Position numbers and translations under genes: made by a program. From assembly GCF_013415125.1 (NCBI RefSeq), contig NZ_JACCDE010000039.1, positions 1 to 43,110 of the forward strand: DNA of 43,110 nucleotides, read 5' to 3'. Below are positions 1-9,147 of the stretch, piece by piece. Each line of letters begins with the position of its first letter. The first letter of the stretch is position 1. The notes beneath the pieces are model-generated. The model was given only the letters and a program-made list of their open reading frames with translations, did not search any database and was not told the DNA's origin. The DNA is from Vreelandella glaciei. Lineage in GTDB: Bacteria; Pseudomonadota; Gammaproteobacteria; Pseudomonadales; Halomonadaceae.

Positions 1-126
1 GAGTCGCTCGCATCATCATGATGGCGGCTCGGTCTTCAGCAGTGAGATGGCGATAGCAGTAAGTCATAGCAACACCGTACCTGATGGGTCACGTGTTGCA
101 CTTGCTCATTGAGACCGCCAACATTC
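1..126. other. Left edge and fimV leader
   Basis: One plus-strand frame is open from base 2 to a TGA at 110-112 (about 36 codons). It could be the 3' tail of an upstream gene, but I do not recognise the peptide and it is too short to call. In related bacteria asd often precedes fimV, yet nothing here resembles the end of Asd. No clear promoter or terminator is visible. Confidence 0.3.
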
Positions 127-2223
127 ATGAAAAAAACACTGACATGGATTACATGGCTCTCGTTGAGTGCAGTGAGTCCCTTTGCGCTAGCCGTCGGGCT
201 GGGGCAGGCGAGTGTCGGCTCGTATCTGAATGCGCCTTTAAATGCCTCAATACCATTGCTGGAAAGTAGTGACTACGCCCTTGACGATATCCAAGTCAGC
301 GTTGCCGAACCGGCAGATTTTGCCGCGGCGGGCCTTGAGTGGACGCCTCTAGCCGCAAGTGTTCGTGCCCAGATTGTAGAGCAGCAAGGGCTACGACAAG
401 TACGCTTAAGCTCTGTTCAAACGATGCAAGAGCCTTGGCTTGACCTGCTGCTGGCGGTTGAGTTTCCGGGCGGTCAACAATTTCGTGACATCACCTTGCT
501 GTTTGATCCCCAGGGTTATTCCCAGCAGGGCCAAAGCGCTGCTCCCAACGCTGTGCCAACAACGAGTAACGCAGCCACTCCTCCGGTGGTTGAAGCCAGA
601 TCAGCGGCGCCGACCGTGGTAAGCGAGCGTGGCAATGGCAGCAGCGCGTATGTGGGCAGTGGCGATACGTTATGGGGCGTCGCAGAGCGGCTTAAGCCTT
701 CGCAAGCCAGCGTTCAGCAGATGATGGTGGCGCTGCTGGAGGCCAATCCAGACGTCTTTCCTAGCGGCAATATAAATGATATGCGTGCAGGCCAAACGCT
801 GAGTGTCCCTGATATTGAGCGCATTTTGGCGCGCTCCCATCTTGATGCTGATGCCGCCATGAAAGCGATGAATGAAGCCTGGCGCGCTCGCCGCAACGGC
901 TCATTGGAGGCAGTGTCGTTACCTGACGTTGAAGCCGATACCGTTTCAAACAACGCTATAGCCGCTGCCCAAATCCTTGAAGCTACTGGTGCAGCTGAGC
1001 CAGACAGCGCGCTTGCTGCGGGTGGCGCTAAACCAAATGAGCAAGAAGCAAACGAGTCCTCAGTAAACGGCCCAGCTGCGTTGGAAGAGGCTGCCAACGA
1101 GCCCGAGGCGCTAACCCGGGCAGAATTAACCGAGCAGCTGCGCCTAAGCCAAGCGACGCTTCAGCAGGTAATGGAAGAGCGCGTGTTAATGCGCGCCGAG
1201 CTTAATGCGCTGCGTAGCGAAGTGGCCTCGCTAACTCAGGCGTTGAGCGATGCGTTGGCTGCTCAAGAGCAGTCACCAGAACCATACATTGCCAGCATGG
1301 ATGAGATGGGCAGCCCGGGAGTGGCTGCCTTAGTTGAGCGTTATCAGTGGCCGCTCGCGTTAGCTGCCATCGCTCTGCTTCTGGGAGTGTTGGTGTGGCT
1401 GCGTAAGCGACGTGAAGAGGCCTGGGAAAATGTCCCGCTTACTGAGCCTGAGCCAGTAACAAAGCCAATAGTTACGCCTGGTACTGCACCTAAAGCAGCC
1501 TCTAAGGCAACGCCTGAAGCGACCTCTAAGATAGCGCCGATGACAGCGTCGATACCTGACGCTGTTCCTGTTGCGTACCCAATCCAGGCGAATAATAATG
1601 ACGTGGAAGAGCCACATCAGCAAAGCGAGCCACAGGTAGCAACCGAAGACGAACCCGAGATTTCTTACGCCAGCTCAGCGTCAACGGCGAACGCCGATCA
1701 GTGGTTAATTGATGAGCAAGCGCAAACGCCCGAGCAAGATGACACGCTTCGCTATGAAAATAGCTATGAGAATAGTTATGAGAATAGTTATGAAAAAAGC
1801 CAGGCATCCGGGTTGGCTGAGCAGGGGCGTCAGCGTCGCTTAGGTCTGCATGTTGCCCCCGATAATGGTGCTGATCACTTGTCATTAGCACCGCCACTAA
1901 GCCCAGTGCCCATGCGTTTGTTGCTGGCTTCTCTCAATGCTGACTTAAAATCGGCTGAGCCAGCAAAACGGTCTGAGGATGCCGAGCATCGCTTTATCGA
2001 TTACCACCCGCCCACTTTAATGAACACGCTAAGTAGCCAAGAAGGCCTGCGCAGAGAAACCCCAATGCAGCCTACGGTAGAGTTCGCCAGTCAGCTTGAC
2101 GCCGAACCTGTTTCTCCTGCGAAACAACCGCGTCGGCCGATTGAAGAGGAGTGGGAAATTGAAGAGGTAGCATTCAAGCCGCGAGGCCTGGATAATAGCG
2201 AACCTTCAAAATCTTCAAAATGA
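127..2223 (+). CDS. fimV: FimV-like LysM-containing inner-membrane protein
   Basis: This is a polar/peptidoglycan-associated scaffold of the FimV family, which in Pseudomonas supports type IV pilus assembly and pole organisation. The ATG at 127 is chosen because it opens a typical signal peptide (MKKTLTW..., cleavage after ALA near residue 22); the frame extends upstream only to a TTG. Visible parts in order are the N-terminal FimV domain (about 23-130), a LysM domain (about 174-228, with SGDTLWGVAERL), a coiled-coil stretch (about 340-385), one transmembrane helix (about 407-425), and a long acidic, low-complexity cytoplasmic tail. The tail carries four 12-bp tandem repeats encoding YENS-type units at 1753-1800. 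At 698 residues it is shorter than the roughly 900-residue Pseudomonas protein, and I cannot see the conserved TPR-like C-terminal FimV domain. It heads the fimV-truA-trpF run. Confidence 0.9.
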   Translation: MKKTLTWITWLSLSAVSPFALAVGLGQASVGSYLNAPLNASIPLLESSDYALDDIQVSVAEPADFAAAGLEWTPLAASVRAQIVEQQGLRQVRLSSVQTMQEPWLDLLLAVEFPGGQQFRDITLLFDPQGYSQQGQSAAPNAVPTTSNAATPPVVEARSAAPTVVSERGNGSSAYVGSGDTLWGVAERLKPSQASVQQMMVALLEANPDVFPSGNINDMRAGQTLSVPDIERILARSHLDADAAMKAMNEAWRARRNGSLEAVSLPDVEADTVSNNAIAAAQILEATGAAEPDSALAAGGAKPNEQEANESSVNGPAALEEAANEPEALTRAELTEQLRLSQATLQQVMEERVLMRAELNALRSEVASLTQALSDALAAQEQSPEPYIASMDEMGSPGVAALVERYQWPLALAAIALLLGVLVWLRKRREEAWENVPLTEPEPVTKPIVTPGTAPKAASKATPEATSKIAPMTASIPDAVPVAYPIQANNNDVEEPHQQSEPQVATEDEPEISYASSASTANADQWLIDEQAQTPEQDDTLRYENSYENSYENSYEKSQASGLAEQGRQRRLGLHVAPDNGADHLSLAPPLSPVPMRLLLASLNADLKSAEPAKRSEDAEHRFIDYHPPTLMNTLSSQEGLRRETPMQPTVEFASQLDAEPVSPAKQPRRPIEEEWEIEEVAFKPRGLDNSEPSKSSK
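1753..1800 (+). repeat. 12-bp tandem repeat inside fimV
   Basis: Four in-frame copies of TATGARAATAGY (1753, 1765, 1777 and 1789) encode YENS-YENS-YENS-YEKS. The two middle copies are identical, and the last diverges. Because the unit is a multiple of three, copy-number change would lengthen or shorten the cytoplasmic tail of FimV without a frameshift. Confidence 0.9.
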
Positions 2224-2232
2224 TGTGGCTTG

Positions 2233-3171
2233 ATGACGCTGTTCTATCACTTCGATGAGAAAATTCCGCTTACAGGTCGTTTGGCGATGGGTATCGAGTA
2301 CGACGGTACCCATTACTGTGGCTTTCAGCGCCTTAAGCACGCCGCATCTGTTCAGGCTTCGCTAGAGGCTGCGCTGGCCAAGGTGGCCAATGAACCCATT
2401 AGGGTGCACGCCAGCGGGCGCACCGATTCCGGGGTGCACGCCACTCGGCAAATTGTCCATTTTGATCCGCCAGTAGGGCGCTCCGAAAAAGCCTGGATAT
2501 TTGGTGCCAATACCCATTTGCCCCGCGACGTGGCCGTGCGCTGGGTGAAACCAGTGGGCGACGACTTTCATTCACGCCTGTGCGCCCTGGGGCGCCGCTA
2601 CCGCTACGTGCTGCTGAACCAGATTAGTCGCCCCGTATTGGAGCGCGCTAATGTCACCTGGTGTCGTGATCCGTTAGACGCCGATGCCATGCATCGGGCC
2701 GCTCAGGCGCTGGTAGGGGAGCACGATTTTTCGAGCTTCCGTGCCGCTGGCTGTCAATCAAAAACCCCCTGGCGGCATATGCACTTTGTCGACGTAAAGC
2801 GCTACGGCCAACTGGTTATGATCGATATTCAGGGTAACGCGTTCTTACACCATATGATTCGCAACATTGCCGGGGCGCTAGTAAGCGTCGGACGTGGTGC
2901 GCAGGATGAAACTTATATTGGTGAACTTTTAGCGCTGAAAAACCGTCGTAAAGGGGATGTAACGGCGCCCGCCTGCGGGCTGCATTTTGTCGATTCGGTT
3001 TACGATGAGCGCTTTGATTTGCCTAAAGAGCCGTTAGGGCCGCAATTACTCGCGTTTACCGGCGAGTGGACAGGCGAGCGCGAGCTCCCTGATACGCCCC
3101 GGGTCGCCTATCGTCGCAACCGTTCGCTAAGCAATACGGCAATTAACCCTGAACAGGAGGCGTCTTTATGA
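2233..3171 (+). CDS. truA: tRNA pseudouridine(38-40) synthase TruA
   Basis: TruA isomerises U38-U40 of the tRNA anticodon stem-loop to pseudouridine. The catalytic aspartate is D65 in the motif GRTDSGVHA, and the protein aligns end to end with the E. coli enzyme (for example RRYRYV, FSSFRAAGCQSKTPW and HHMIRNIAG). The start is taken at ATG 2233. A TTG at 2230 is possible and neither has a strong ribosome-binding site, so coupling to fimV, which ends 9 bases upstream, is likely. At 312 residues it is somewhat longer than E. coli TruA (270), with an extra C-terminal tail of about 40 residues. Its stop overlaps the trpF start. Confidence 0.97.
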   Translation: MTLFYHFDEKIPLTGRLAMGIEYDGTHYCGFQRLKHAASVQASLEAALAKVANEPIRVHASGRTDSGVHATRQIVHFDPPVGRSEKAWIFGANTHLPRDVAVRWVKPVGDDFHSRLCALGRRYRYVLLNQISRPVLERANVTWCRDPLDADAMHRAAQALVGEHDFSSFRAAGCQSKTPWRHMHFVDVKRYGQLVMIDIQGNAFLHHMIRNIAGALVSVGRGAQDETYIGELLALKNRRKGDVTAPACGLHFVDSVYDERFDLPKEPLGPQLLAFTGEWTGERELPDTPRVAYRRNRSLSNTAINPEQEASL

Positions 3172-3806
3172 GTACGTTGCCGTTACTCCGTACGCGCATT
3201 AAGTTCTGTGGTTTCACCCGCGGCGAGGATATTGATCGTGCCGTGGCGCTAGGGGTGGATGCCTTAGGCTTTGTGATGTGGCCGAACAGTGCCCGTAGTG
3301 TGGGTGTCGAACAACTGGCGGCGCTTTCAGCGCGCGTGCCAGCATTTGTGACCCGCGTAGGGCTATTTGTAGATCAGGATGATGAGCTGATTGAGCGCTG
3401 TCTGCCCTATTTAGATATGCTCCAGTTTCATGGCAGCGAAACACCTGATGCCTGCCAGCGCTATTCGCTGCCCTGGATGAAAGCGCTGCGCATGCGCGAA
3501 GAAATAGATCTAGCCCATGAAGCTGAACGCTATCATGGGGCTCAGGCGCTGCTGTTAGATGCTTACCGGCCGGGAGTGCCGGGGGGCACAGGGGAGACCT
3601 TTGATTGGTCGAGAATCCCCGCAAATCTAGCAAAACCTGTTATCCTCGCCGGTGGGTTGAGTGCTGATAATATCGCTGACGCTGTGCGCCAGGTAGCGCC
3701 TTATGCGGTGGATGTATCCGGCGGTATTGAAGCCTCCCACGGCTGTAAAGATGCCGAGAAGATGGCCTCTTTTGTTCGTCATGTGGCGTTAGCCGACGCC
3801 CGTTAG
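3168..3806 (+). CDS. trpF: Phosphoribosylanthranilate isomerase
   Basis: TrpF catalyses the third step of tryptophan synthesis, the Amadori rearrangement of phosphoribosylanthranilate to CdRP. The family residues are visible: C14 in KFCGFTR as catalytic base and D131 in LLLDAYRPG as acid, plus the QFHG and VSGGIE phosphate-binding segments of the TIM barrel. The 212-residue length is normal. The start ATG overlaps the truA stop as ATGA and is preceded by a good AGGAGG site at about 3155, so it is translated from the same message. trpBA follow after a 125-base gap; trpF is a stand-alone enzyme here, not fused to trpC as in E. coli. Confidence 0.97.
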   Translation: MSTLPLLRTRIKFCGFTRGEDIDRAVALGVDALGFVMWPNSARSVGVEQLAALSARVPAFVTRVGLFVDQDDELIERCLPYLDMLQFHGSETPDACQRYSLPWMKALRMREEIDLAHEAERYHGAQALLLDAYRPGVPGGTGETFDWSRIPANLAKPVILAGGLSADNIADAVRQVAPYAVDVSGGIEASHGCKDAEKMASFVRHVALADAR

Positions 3807-3931
3807 CGCTCTTTGCACACGTTTAGATAGACGCAGTTCATGTATGTTGCCTATGGGTATTTTATCGAGCTACGTTGTTAAGTTGATTCATTTATTGGTT
3901 GCCTGTTCTGGCGATCTTGTGAGGTGTCTCT

Positions 3932-5182
3932 GTGACCGCTTCTGAAACCGCTCCTAACACTGTACTGAAAACAAAGTTCAGTGACCTGACCCGAATGCCG
4001 GATGCCCGTGGTCATTTTGGCCCCTACGGCGGTCGGTTTGTGTCAGAAACCCTCAGCTTTGCTTTGGAAGAGCTGGAAAAAACATATTTCAGCTTACGTG
4101 ATGACCCCGACTTCCAAGCTGAGTTTGACTATGATCTTGCCCACTATGTGGGGCGCCCGTCGCCGCTTTATCATGCCAAACGTTGGTCGGAAAGCCTTGG
4201 TGGCGCACAGATATGGTTGAAGCGGGAAGACCTGAATCACACCGGCGCTCATAAGGTCAATAACACCATCGGCCAGGCGCTTCTGGCAAAAAAAACCGGT
4301 AAGCCACGCATTATTGCTGAAACAGGGGCGGGTCAGCATGGCGTTGCCTCGGCCACTGTTGCTGCTCGCCTTGGGCTTGAGTGCGATATTTATATGGGGG
4401 CGGAAGACGTCCAGCGACAGAAACTAAACGTCTATCGTATGCGCTTACTGGGTGCACGGGTTATTCCGGTAGAGTCCGGTACGCGTACGCTTAAAGATGC
4501 CATGAACGAAGCGCTGCGTGACTGGGTCACCAACGTTGATAACACTTTCTATATCATCGGTACCGTGGCTGGCCCACATCCTTATCCGCTGCTCGTTCGT
4601 GATTTTAACGCGGTCGTTGGCCGTGAAGCGCGTCGCCAGTCGTTGGAGCAGATCGGCCGTTTGCCAGATGCGCTGATTGCCTGTGTTGGGGGCGGCTCGA
4701 ATGCCCTGGGGCTGTTCTATCCGTTCGTTGAAGATGATGACGTTGCTATGTACGGCGTAGAAGCCGGTGGCGATGGGGTTGAAACGGGCCGCCACGCGGC
4801 ACCGCTGGCGTCCAACGCCCCGCACGGTGTGCTGCACGGTAACCGCACCTATTTAATGTCCGATGAAGCTGGCCAGGTGTCGGATACGCACTCCATTTCA
4901 GCCGGCCTGGATTACCCGGGCGTAGGCCCGGAGCACGCCCTGTGGAAGGATGTTGGCCGTGTTAAATACGTGGTGGCTAACGACAACGAAGTGCTGGAAG
5001 CGTTTCGTGAGTTGACGCATATGGAAGGCATTATGCCCGCTCTTGAGTCGGCTCATGCGCTGGCCCATGCCAAGGTATTGGCGCCGACCATGCGACCTGA
5101 TCAACATATCGTGGTCAACCTTTCTGGGCGTGGCGACAAAGACATCATGACTGTTGCTAAGATTGATGGCATCGAATTTTAA
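3932..5182 (+). CDS. trpB: Tryptophan synthase beta subunit
   Basis: TrpB condenses indole with serine in a PLP-dependent reaction, as the beta subunit of the alpha2beta2 complex. The PLP lysine is K108 in HTGAHKVNN, and the phosphate-binding GGGSNA and the family signature LKREDLNHTG are present. The start is GTG at 3932, supported by GAGGTG at 3921. This gives 416 residues, slightly longer than E. coli TrpB (397) because of an N-terminal extension of about 20 residues. The 125-base gap after trpF may hold a promoter, but I could not identify convincing -35/-10 boxes. trpA begins 23 bases downstream, consistent with co-translation. Confidence 0.98.
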   Translation: MTASETAPNTVLKTKFSDLTRMPDARGHFGPYGGRFVSETLSFALEELEKTYFSLRDDPDFQAEFDYDLAHYVGRPSPLYHAKRWSESLGGAQIWLKREDLNHTGAHKVNNTIGQALLAKKTGKPRIIAETGAGQHGVASATVAARLGLECDIYMGAEDVQRQKLNVYRMRLLGARVIPVESGTRTLKDAMNEALRDWVTNVDNTFYIIGTVAGPHPYPLLVRDFNAVVGREARRQSLEQIGRLPDALIACVGGGSNALGLFYPFVEDDDVAMYGVEAGGDGVETGRHAAPLASNAPHGVLHGNRTYLMSDEAGQVSDTHSISAGLDYPGVGPEHALWKDVGRVKYVVANDNEVLEAFRELTHMEGIMPALESAHALAHAKVLAPTMRPDQHIVVNLSGRGDKDIMTVAKIDGIEF

Positions 5183-5205
5183 GGTCAGCTTTTTTAAGGG
5201 CGAGC

Positions 5206-6009
5206 ATGAACCGTATTGATCAGCGTTTCAGTGAACTTAAACAGCAGGGCCGCAAGGCTCTGATCCCTTACATCACCGCAGGGGACCCAGCACCGCAGTA
5301 TACGGTGGGCTTTATGCACGCACTGGTAGACGCCGGTGCCGATGTCATTGAACTTGGCGTACCTTTTTCCGACCCAATGGCCGATGGCCCAGTGATTCAA
5401 AAAGCCTGTGAACGTGCGTTAAAGCAGGGCACCCGGCTGGTTGACCTGATGCAAATGGTCAAAGAGTTTCGCCAAACCGATACCACGACGCCGGTCGTGT
5501 TAATGGGATATTTAAATCCTATTGAGCGTATTGGTTATGAGAACTTTGCCGACCAAGCTGCCAGTGTCGGCGTCGATGGCGTATTGATTGTCGATATGCC
5601 GCCGGAAGAAGCCGATGAAATTGGCCCATTGCTGAAATCTCGTGATTTAGCGGCGATTTTTCTCGTTGCGCCTACCACTTCTAACGAGCGTGCCGCTACA
5701 ATATGCGCCCATGGCGAGGGCTACTTATACTATGTTTCGCTGAAAGGCGTGACAGGTGCCGCCACCCTGAATGCCGAAGACGTAGCCGAGCACTTGGCTC
5801 CACTGCGGGGGATGACCGATTTGCCGCTTTGCGTTGGTTTTGGCATTCGTGATGGTGTAACGGCCGCGGAAGTGGCTAAAGTCGCCGATGGTGTCATTGT
5901 AGGTAGCGCCTTGGTTAACCGTATCGCCGAAAGCTTAGATGCGCCGGAAACCATTGCGGGCCAGTTGAAAAGTGTATTAGCAGAAATGCGTACGGCGATG
6001 GATGCCTAA
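5206..6009 (+). CDS. trpA: Tryptophan synthase alpha subunit
   Basis: TrpA cleaves indole-3-glycerol phosphate to indole, which is channelled to TrpB. The catalytic acids are E49 (VIELGVPFSDP) and D60 (MADGP), at exactly the numbering of the E. coli enzyme, and the phosphate-binding GFGIRD and GVIVGSALV loops are visible. The length of 267 residues is typical. A GGGCGAG site precedes ATG 5206. A small hairpin (GCCTGG/CCAGGC, 6059-6075) sits between trpA and accD but lacks a T-run, so I do not call it a terminator. Confidence 0.98.
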   Translation: MNRIDQRFSELKQQGRKALIPYITAGDPAPQYTVGFMHALVDAGADVIELGVPFSDPMADGPVIQKACERALKQGTRLVDLMQMVKEFRQTDTTTPVVLMGYLNPIERIGYENFADQAASVGVDGVLIVDMPPEEADEIGPLLKSRDLAAIFLVAPTTSNERAATICAHGEGYLYYVSLKGVTGAATLNAEDVAEHLAPLRGMTDLPLCVGFGIRDGVTAAEVAKVADGVIVGSALVNRIAESLDAPETIAGQLKSVLAEMRTAMDA

Positions 6010-6103
6010 AGCTAAATGCTTTATCGCCTATGCTTAACAGTTTGACGACACTCATCAAGCCTGGTTTGGCCAGGCGTTGACGTATAACGGAAGCCTTTTT
6101 GAT

Positions 6104-7126
6104 ATGAGCTGGTTAGACAAGATCGTACCCTCCATGGGTCGTATCCAGCGTAAAGACCGTCGCGCTAGCGTTCCCGACGGCCTCTGGCGTAAATGTCCCA
6201 AGTGCGAAGCGGTTCTCTATCTTCCTGAGTTAGAGAAACACAATAGCGTCTGCCCCAAGTGCGATCACCACCTGCGCTTGACGGCGCGTAAACGCTTGGA
6301 CTGGTTCTTGGATAAAGCAAAACGCGAAGAGATCGCGGCGGAAATCGAACCCAATGATCGATTGAAGTTTCGCGACTCTAAAAAATATAAAGACCGCCTG
6401 ACTGCAGCGCAAAAAGACACCGGTGAGAAAGATGCACTGGTCGCTATGCGCGGTGAGTTGGATGGTTTGCCGGTCATTGCCGTTGCCTTTGAGTTCACCT
6501 TTATGGGTGGCTCTATGGGGGCGGTGGTCGGTGAGAAATTTGTGCGCGCTGCTACCCTGGCCCTGGACGAGAATATCCCGCTGGTATGCTTTGCGGCCTC
6601 GGGTGGTGCTCGCATGCAGGAAGCGCTCTTCTCGCTGATGCAGATGGCCAAAACATCCGCGGCGCTTGAGAAGCTCAAACAGGCGGGAGTGCCGTATATT
6701 TCAGTGCTTACTGATCCTGTCTTTGGTGGCGTTTCAGCCTCGTTGGCTATGCTCGGTGATTTAAACATTGCCGAACCCAATGCGTTGATTGGCTTTGCTG
6801 GCCCACGGGTCATCGAACAAACGGTGCGTGAAACTCTACCCGAAGGGTTCCAGCGCAGTGAGTTTCTGCTTGAGCATGGCACTGTCGATATGATCGTTCA
6901 TCGTCATGAAATGCGTGCCCGCGTGGGCAGTGTGCTGCGTAAATTGACTCATCACGATGTTACGCCAGTTAGTTCGTTGTCGACTGATGATGCGGACGTT
7001 TCAGAACCTATCGTCGAAGAGGCAACGTTAGCGGACACTGCTGACGTCACTTTTGAAAGCATTGAGCCGGCTAAGAAGGACACTTCCTCTACCGCTAAGA
7101 GTGACGACCATACACGCAATGCCTGA
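6104..7126 (+). CDS. accD: Acetyl-CoA carboxylase carboxyltransferase beta subunit
   Basis: AccD, with AccA, transfers the carboxyl group from biotin to acetyl-CoA to make malonyl-CoA. The N-terminal zinc ribbon is intact (C31, C34, C50, C53), followed by the crotonase-like carboxyltransferase domain with FMGGSMG and SGGARMQEA. The start is ATG 6104, giving the family N-terminus MSWLDK and having GGAAG 10 bases upstream; the open frame runs to a TTG at 6077 that is not needed. The last 45 or so residues form an acidic tail rich in D, E and T, a common halophile feature. It overlaps folC by 8 bases. Confidence 0.97.
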   Translation: MSWLDKIVPSMGRIQRKDRRASVPDGLWRKCPKCEAVLYLPELEKHNSVCPKCDHHLRLTARKRLDWFLDKAKREEIAAEIEPNDRLKFRDSKKYKDRLTAAQKDTGEKDALVAMRGELDGLPVIAVAFEFTFMGGSMGAVVGEKFVRAATLALDENIPLVCFAASGGARMQEALFSLMQMAKTSAALEKLKQAGVPYISVLTDPVFGGVSASLAMLGDLNIAEPNALIGFAGPRVIEQTVRETLPEGFQRSEFLLEHGTVDMIVHRHEMRARVGSVLRKLTHHDVTPVSSLSTDDADVSEPIVEEATLADTADVTFESIEPAKKDTSSTAKSDDHTRNA

Positions 7127-8462
7127 TTCTTTGCAGCCAGACTCCTTGTCGCCCTTGTCTTTAAACCAATGGCTTCAACATTTGGAAACGTTGCATCCGG
7201 TCGGAATTGATATGGGCCTGGAGCGGGTTTCCAAAGTGGCAAGGCGTATGGGGCTGCTTTCAAGCCCGATTGCTCCCCGCGTTATTACCGTGGCGGGAAC
7301 GAATGGCAAGGGCTCAACCCTTGCCATGATCGAGAGCATTGCCCGTGCCCACGGTTGGCAGGTGGGTACCTATACGTCACCCCACTTATTGCGCTACAAC
7401 GAACGCGTCAAAATCGACGGTCAGGAAGCTGAGGATAAACTGCTCGTAGAAGGTTTTGAGCACGTTGAGAGAGCGCGCTTGCAGGATGATCACATCAGCC
7501 TGACCTATTTTGAGGCGGGCACACTGTGCGGGCTATGGTGCTTGGCCAACGCAGAGCTTGATCTTGCGGTACTTGAAGTAGGTCTTGGCGGTCGGCTGGA
7601 TGCGGTCAATATCATTGATGCAGATGTGGCCATCGTCACCACGATTGCTCAGGATCATGCTAACTTTTTAGGCACCGATCTGGCTCAGATTGGGCGCGAA
7701 AAAGCCGGTATCTTCCGTGCTGGCAAGCCAGCCGTCTTAGGCAGCCAAGCGCTACCTGTAAGCGTTTCCGAATGCGCGCAGTCGTTAGCAGCGCCTAAGT
7801 TTGCATTAGGGCAGCAGTTTACCCATCAAACCATGAGTAAAGAGTATTCCAACTGGCGCTGGCAGGGGCAGCAAGCGGATGGCATAAGCATCGTCGTCGA
7901 CGCGCTTCCTGACCCTGGGCTACCTATCGATAATGCGGCTACTGCATTACAAGCGCTCGTACTTGCCGGAATGGCGTTGGTTCCCGCTGATGTAAAAGTT
8001 GGGCTCGCGACGGTGCAACTGGCTGGGCGGCTACAATGGATTGGGCCATGGTGCCTGGATGTTGGGCATAATCCTCATGCCGCCGAGTACGTCGCTCGCC
8101 ACTTACCGTCACCGCCCGAAGGGGGCCAGCAGTGGGGCCTTATCGGCATGTTGAATGATAAGGATATTGACGGTGTCATACAGGCATTATCTGCCCGCAT
8201 CAGCGACTGGGTGTGCGTGTCGCTGACAGGCGAACGAGGTTGTCTGGCAAGTGAGTTGTCGCAACGTATTATAGCTCAGGGAGGGCGGGTACACTTTTGC
8301 GCAGAGTCGCCGCACGCTGGCGCCGATTGGCTCGCTAAGGTGTTAACGCCCAATGATCGTGTCTTGGCCACCGGGTCGTTCTTTACTGTAGCGGCACTGC
8401 TAGCTCGGCCACTGCCAACAGGCGCCGCGTCGCTTGATGGAGACGGAAATGAAATACGGTAA
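7119..8462 (+). CDS. folC: Dihydrofolate synthase / folylpolyglutamate synthase
   Basis: FolC adds glutamate to dihydropteroate and extends polyglutamate tails on folates. The Mur-ligase fold shows the P-loop VAGTNGKGST, the second signature LEVGLGGRLDAVN, and the C-terminal DVGHNPHAAEYV. The start is ATG 7119, overlapping the end of accD, because the resulting N-terminus (SLNQWLQHLETLHP then DMGLERV) matches the family; the reading frame continues upstream only inside accD. Length is 447 residues, against about 422 in E. coli. The accD-folC-dedD-cvpA-purF order is conserved in many gammaproteobacteria. Confidence 0.96.
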   Translation: MPDSLQPDSLSPLSLNQWLQHLETLHPVGIDMGLERVSKVARRMGLLSSPIAPRVITVAGTNGKGSTLAMIESIARAHGWQVGTYTSPHLLRYNERVKIDGQEAEDKLLVEGFEHVERARLQDDHISLTYFEAGTLCGLWCLANAELDLAVLEVGLGGRLDAVNIIDADVAIVTTIAQDHANFLGTDLAQIGREKAGIFRAGKPAVLGSQALPVSVSECAQSLAAPKFALGQQFTHQTMSKEYSNWRWQGQQADGISIVVDALPDPGLPIDNAATALQALVLAGMALVPADVKVGLATVQLAGRLQWIGPWCLDVGHNPHAAEYVARHLPSPPEGGQQWGLIGMLNDKDIDGVIQALSARISDWVCVSLTGERGCLASELSQRIIAQGGRVHFCAESPHAGADWLAKVLTPNDRVLATGSFFTVAALLARPLPTGAASLDGDGNEIR

Positions 8463-9144
8463 AACTGAACGCATTAGCGGTATTGTAATTTTGCTCGCGC
8501 TGCTGGCAATCTTTGTGCCGTGGCTAATGAGTGACCCGGCACCCAGAGAAGAGCGCCCCCAGCCGAGCTTTGTCATTGAGCAGCCGGTTGAGGTGGAGCG
8601 TCGTAATGTACCCGCGCCAGAAAGGCCCTCAACCATTGATGAACCCGCATTATCTTCAGCACCCAGTGACGACGGCTTTATCCCTATTGATGCCAATCCG
8701 CGAGCGCCGCAAACCGATCAAATCGCTGCTTCAAACCAGTCACCTTCTAGGGCAGAAGCGGCAGGCTCCAGTGAGCCCGACGAGGCGCCGTCTACTCCTG
8801 ATAGCGACCCCATCGCTGATTTAATTGCCACCAATAGTGGCAGCGGTCAAAGCAGCGCTGGAAGCGAGTCACAACGTTCGTCACAAAGCGCTTCTAGTCC
8901 TTCTTCCACCGCTCAAGGTGAGTGGGCGGTGCAAGTGGGCAGTTTCGGTGAGCCAGCGAATGCCCAGCGACTCAGTGCACAACTGTCAGAAGAAGGGTTT
9001 AGCGTTTATCAACGTGAGCGTGATAACAATATGACCACTGTATTTGTTGGCCCATATGCCACCTCCGAAGACGGTGAATCTGCCATGTCCTCGATTAAAG
9101 AACGCGCCAATGTTCAGGGCCTTCTTGTTCGAGTAAGAGACTAA
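8449..9144 (+). CDS. dedD: DedD-like SPOR-domain cell-division protein
   Basis: This single-pass membrane protein probably localises to the septum through its SPOR domain, which binds glycan strands stripped of stem peptides. It has a short cytoplasmic N-terminus, one transmembrane helix (about residues 10-28), a low-complexity Ser/Pro/Glu-rich linker (about 30-155) and a C-terminal SPOR domain (about 158-231, beginning GEWAVQVGSFG). The start is ATG 8449, where GGAG at 8439 is well spaced; it overlaps folC by 14 bases. The assignment to DedD rests on position between folC and cvpA and on architecture; SPOR linkers are not conserved enough to confirm it by sequence alone. Confidence 0.9.
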   Translation: MKYGKTERISGIVILLALLAIFVPWLMSDPAPREERPQPSFVIEQPVEVERRNVPAPERPSTIDEPALSSAPSDDGFIPIDANPRAPQTDQIAASNQSPSRAEAAGSSEPDEAPSTPDSDPIADLIATNSGSGQSSAGSESQRSSQSASSPSSTAQGEWAVQVGSFGEPANAQRLSAQLSEEGFSVYQRERDNNMTTVFVGPYATSEDGESAMSSIKERANVQGLLVRVRD

Positions 9145-9147
9145 ACC

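Noticed and set aside
714..1097. Minus-strand open frame inside fimV
   Set aside because: It is a shadow of the fimV reading frame with low-complexity Ala/Ser content and no ribosome-binding site.
3807..3931. Trp attenuator before trpB
   Set aside because: No leader peptide with tandem Trp codons and no terminator hairpin are visible.
6059..6075. Terminator between trpA and accD
   Set aside because: The GCCTGG/CCAGGC hairpin is short and has no T-run.
6265..6882. Minus-strand 205-codon frame opposite accD
   Set aside because: accD is unambiguous on the other strand, and the frame has no recognisable domain.
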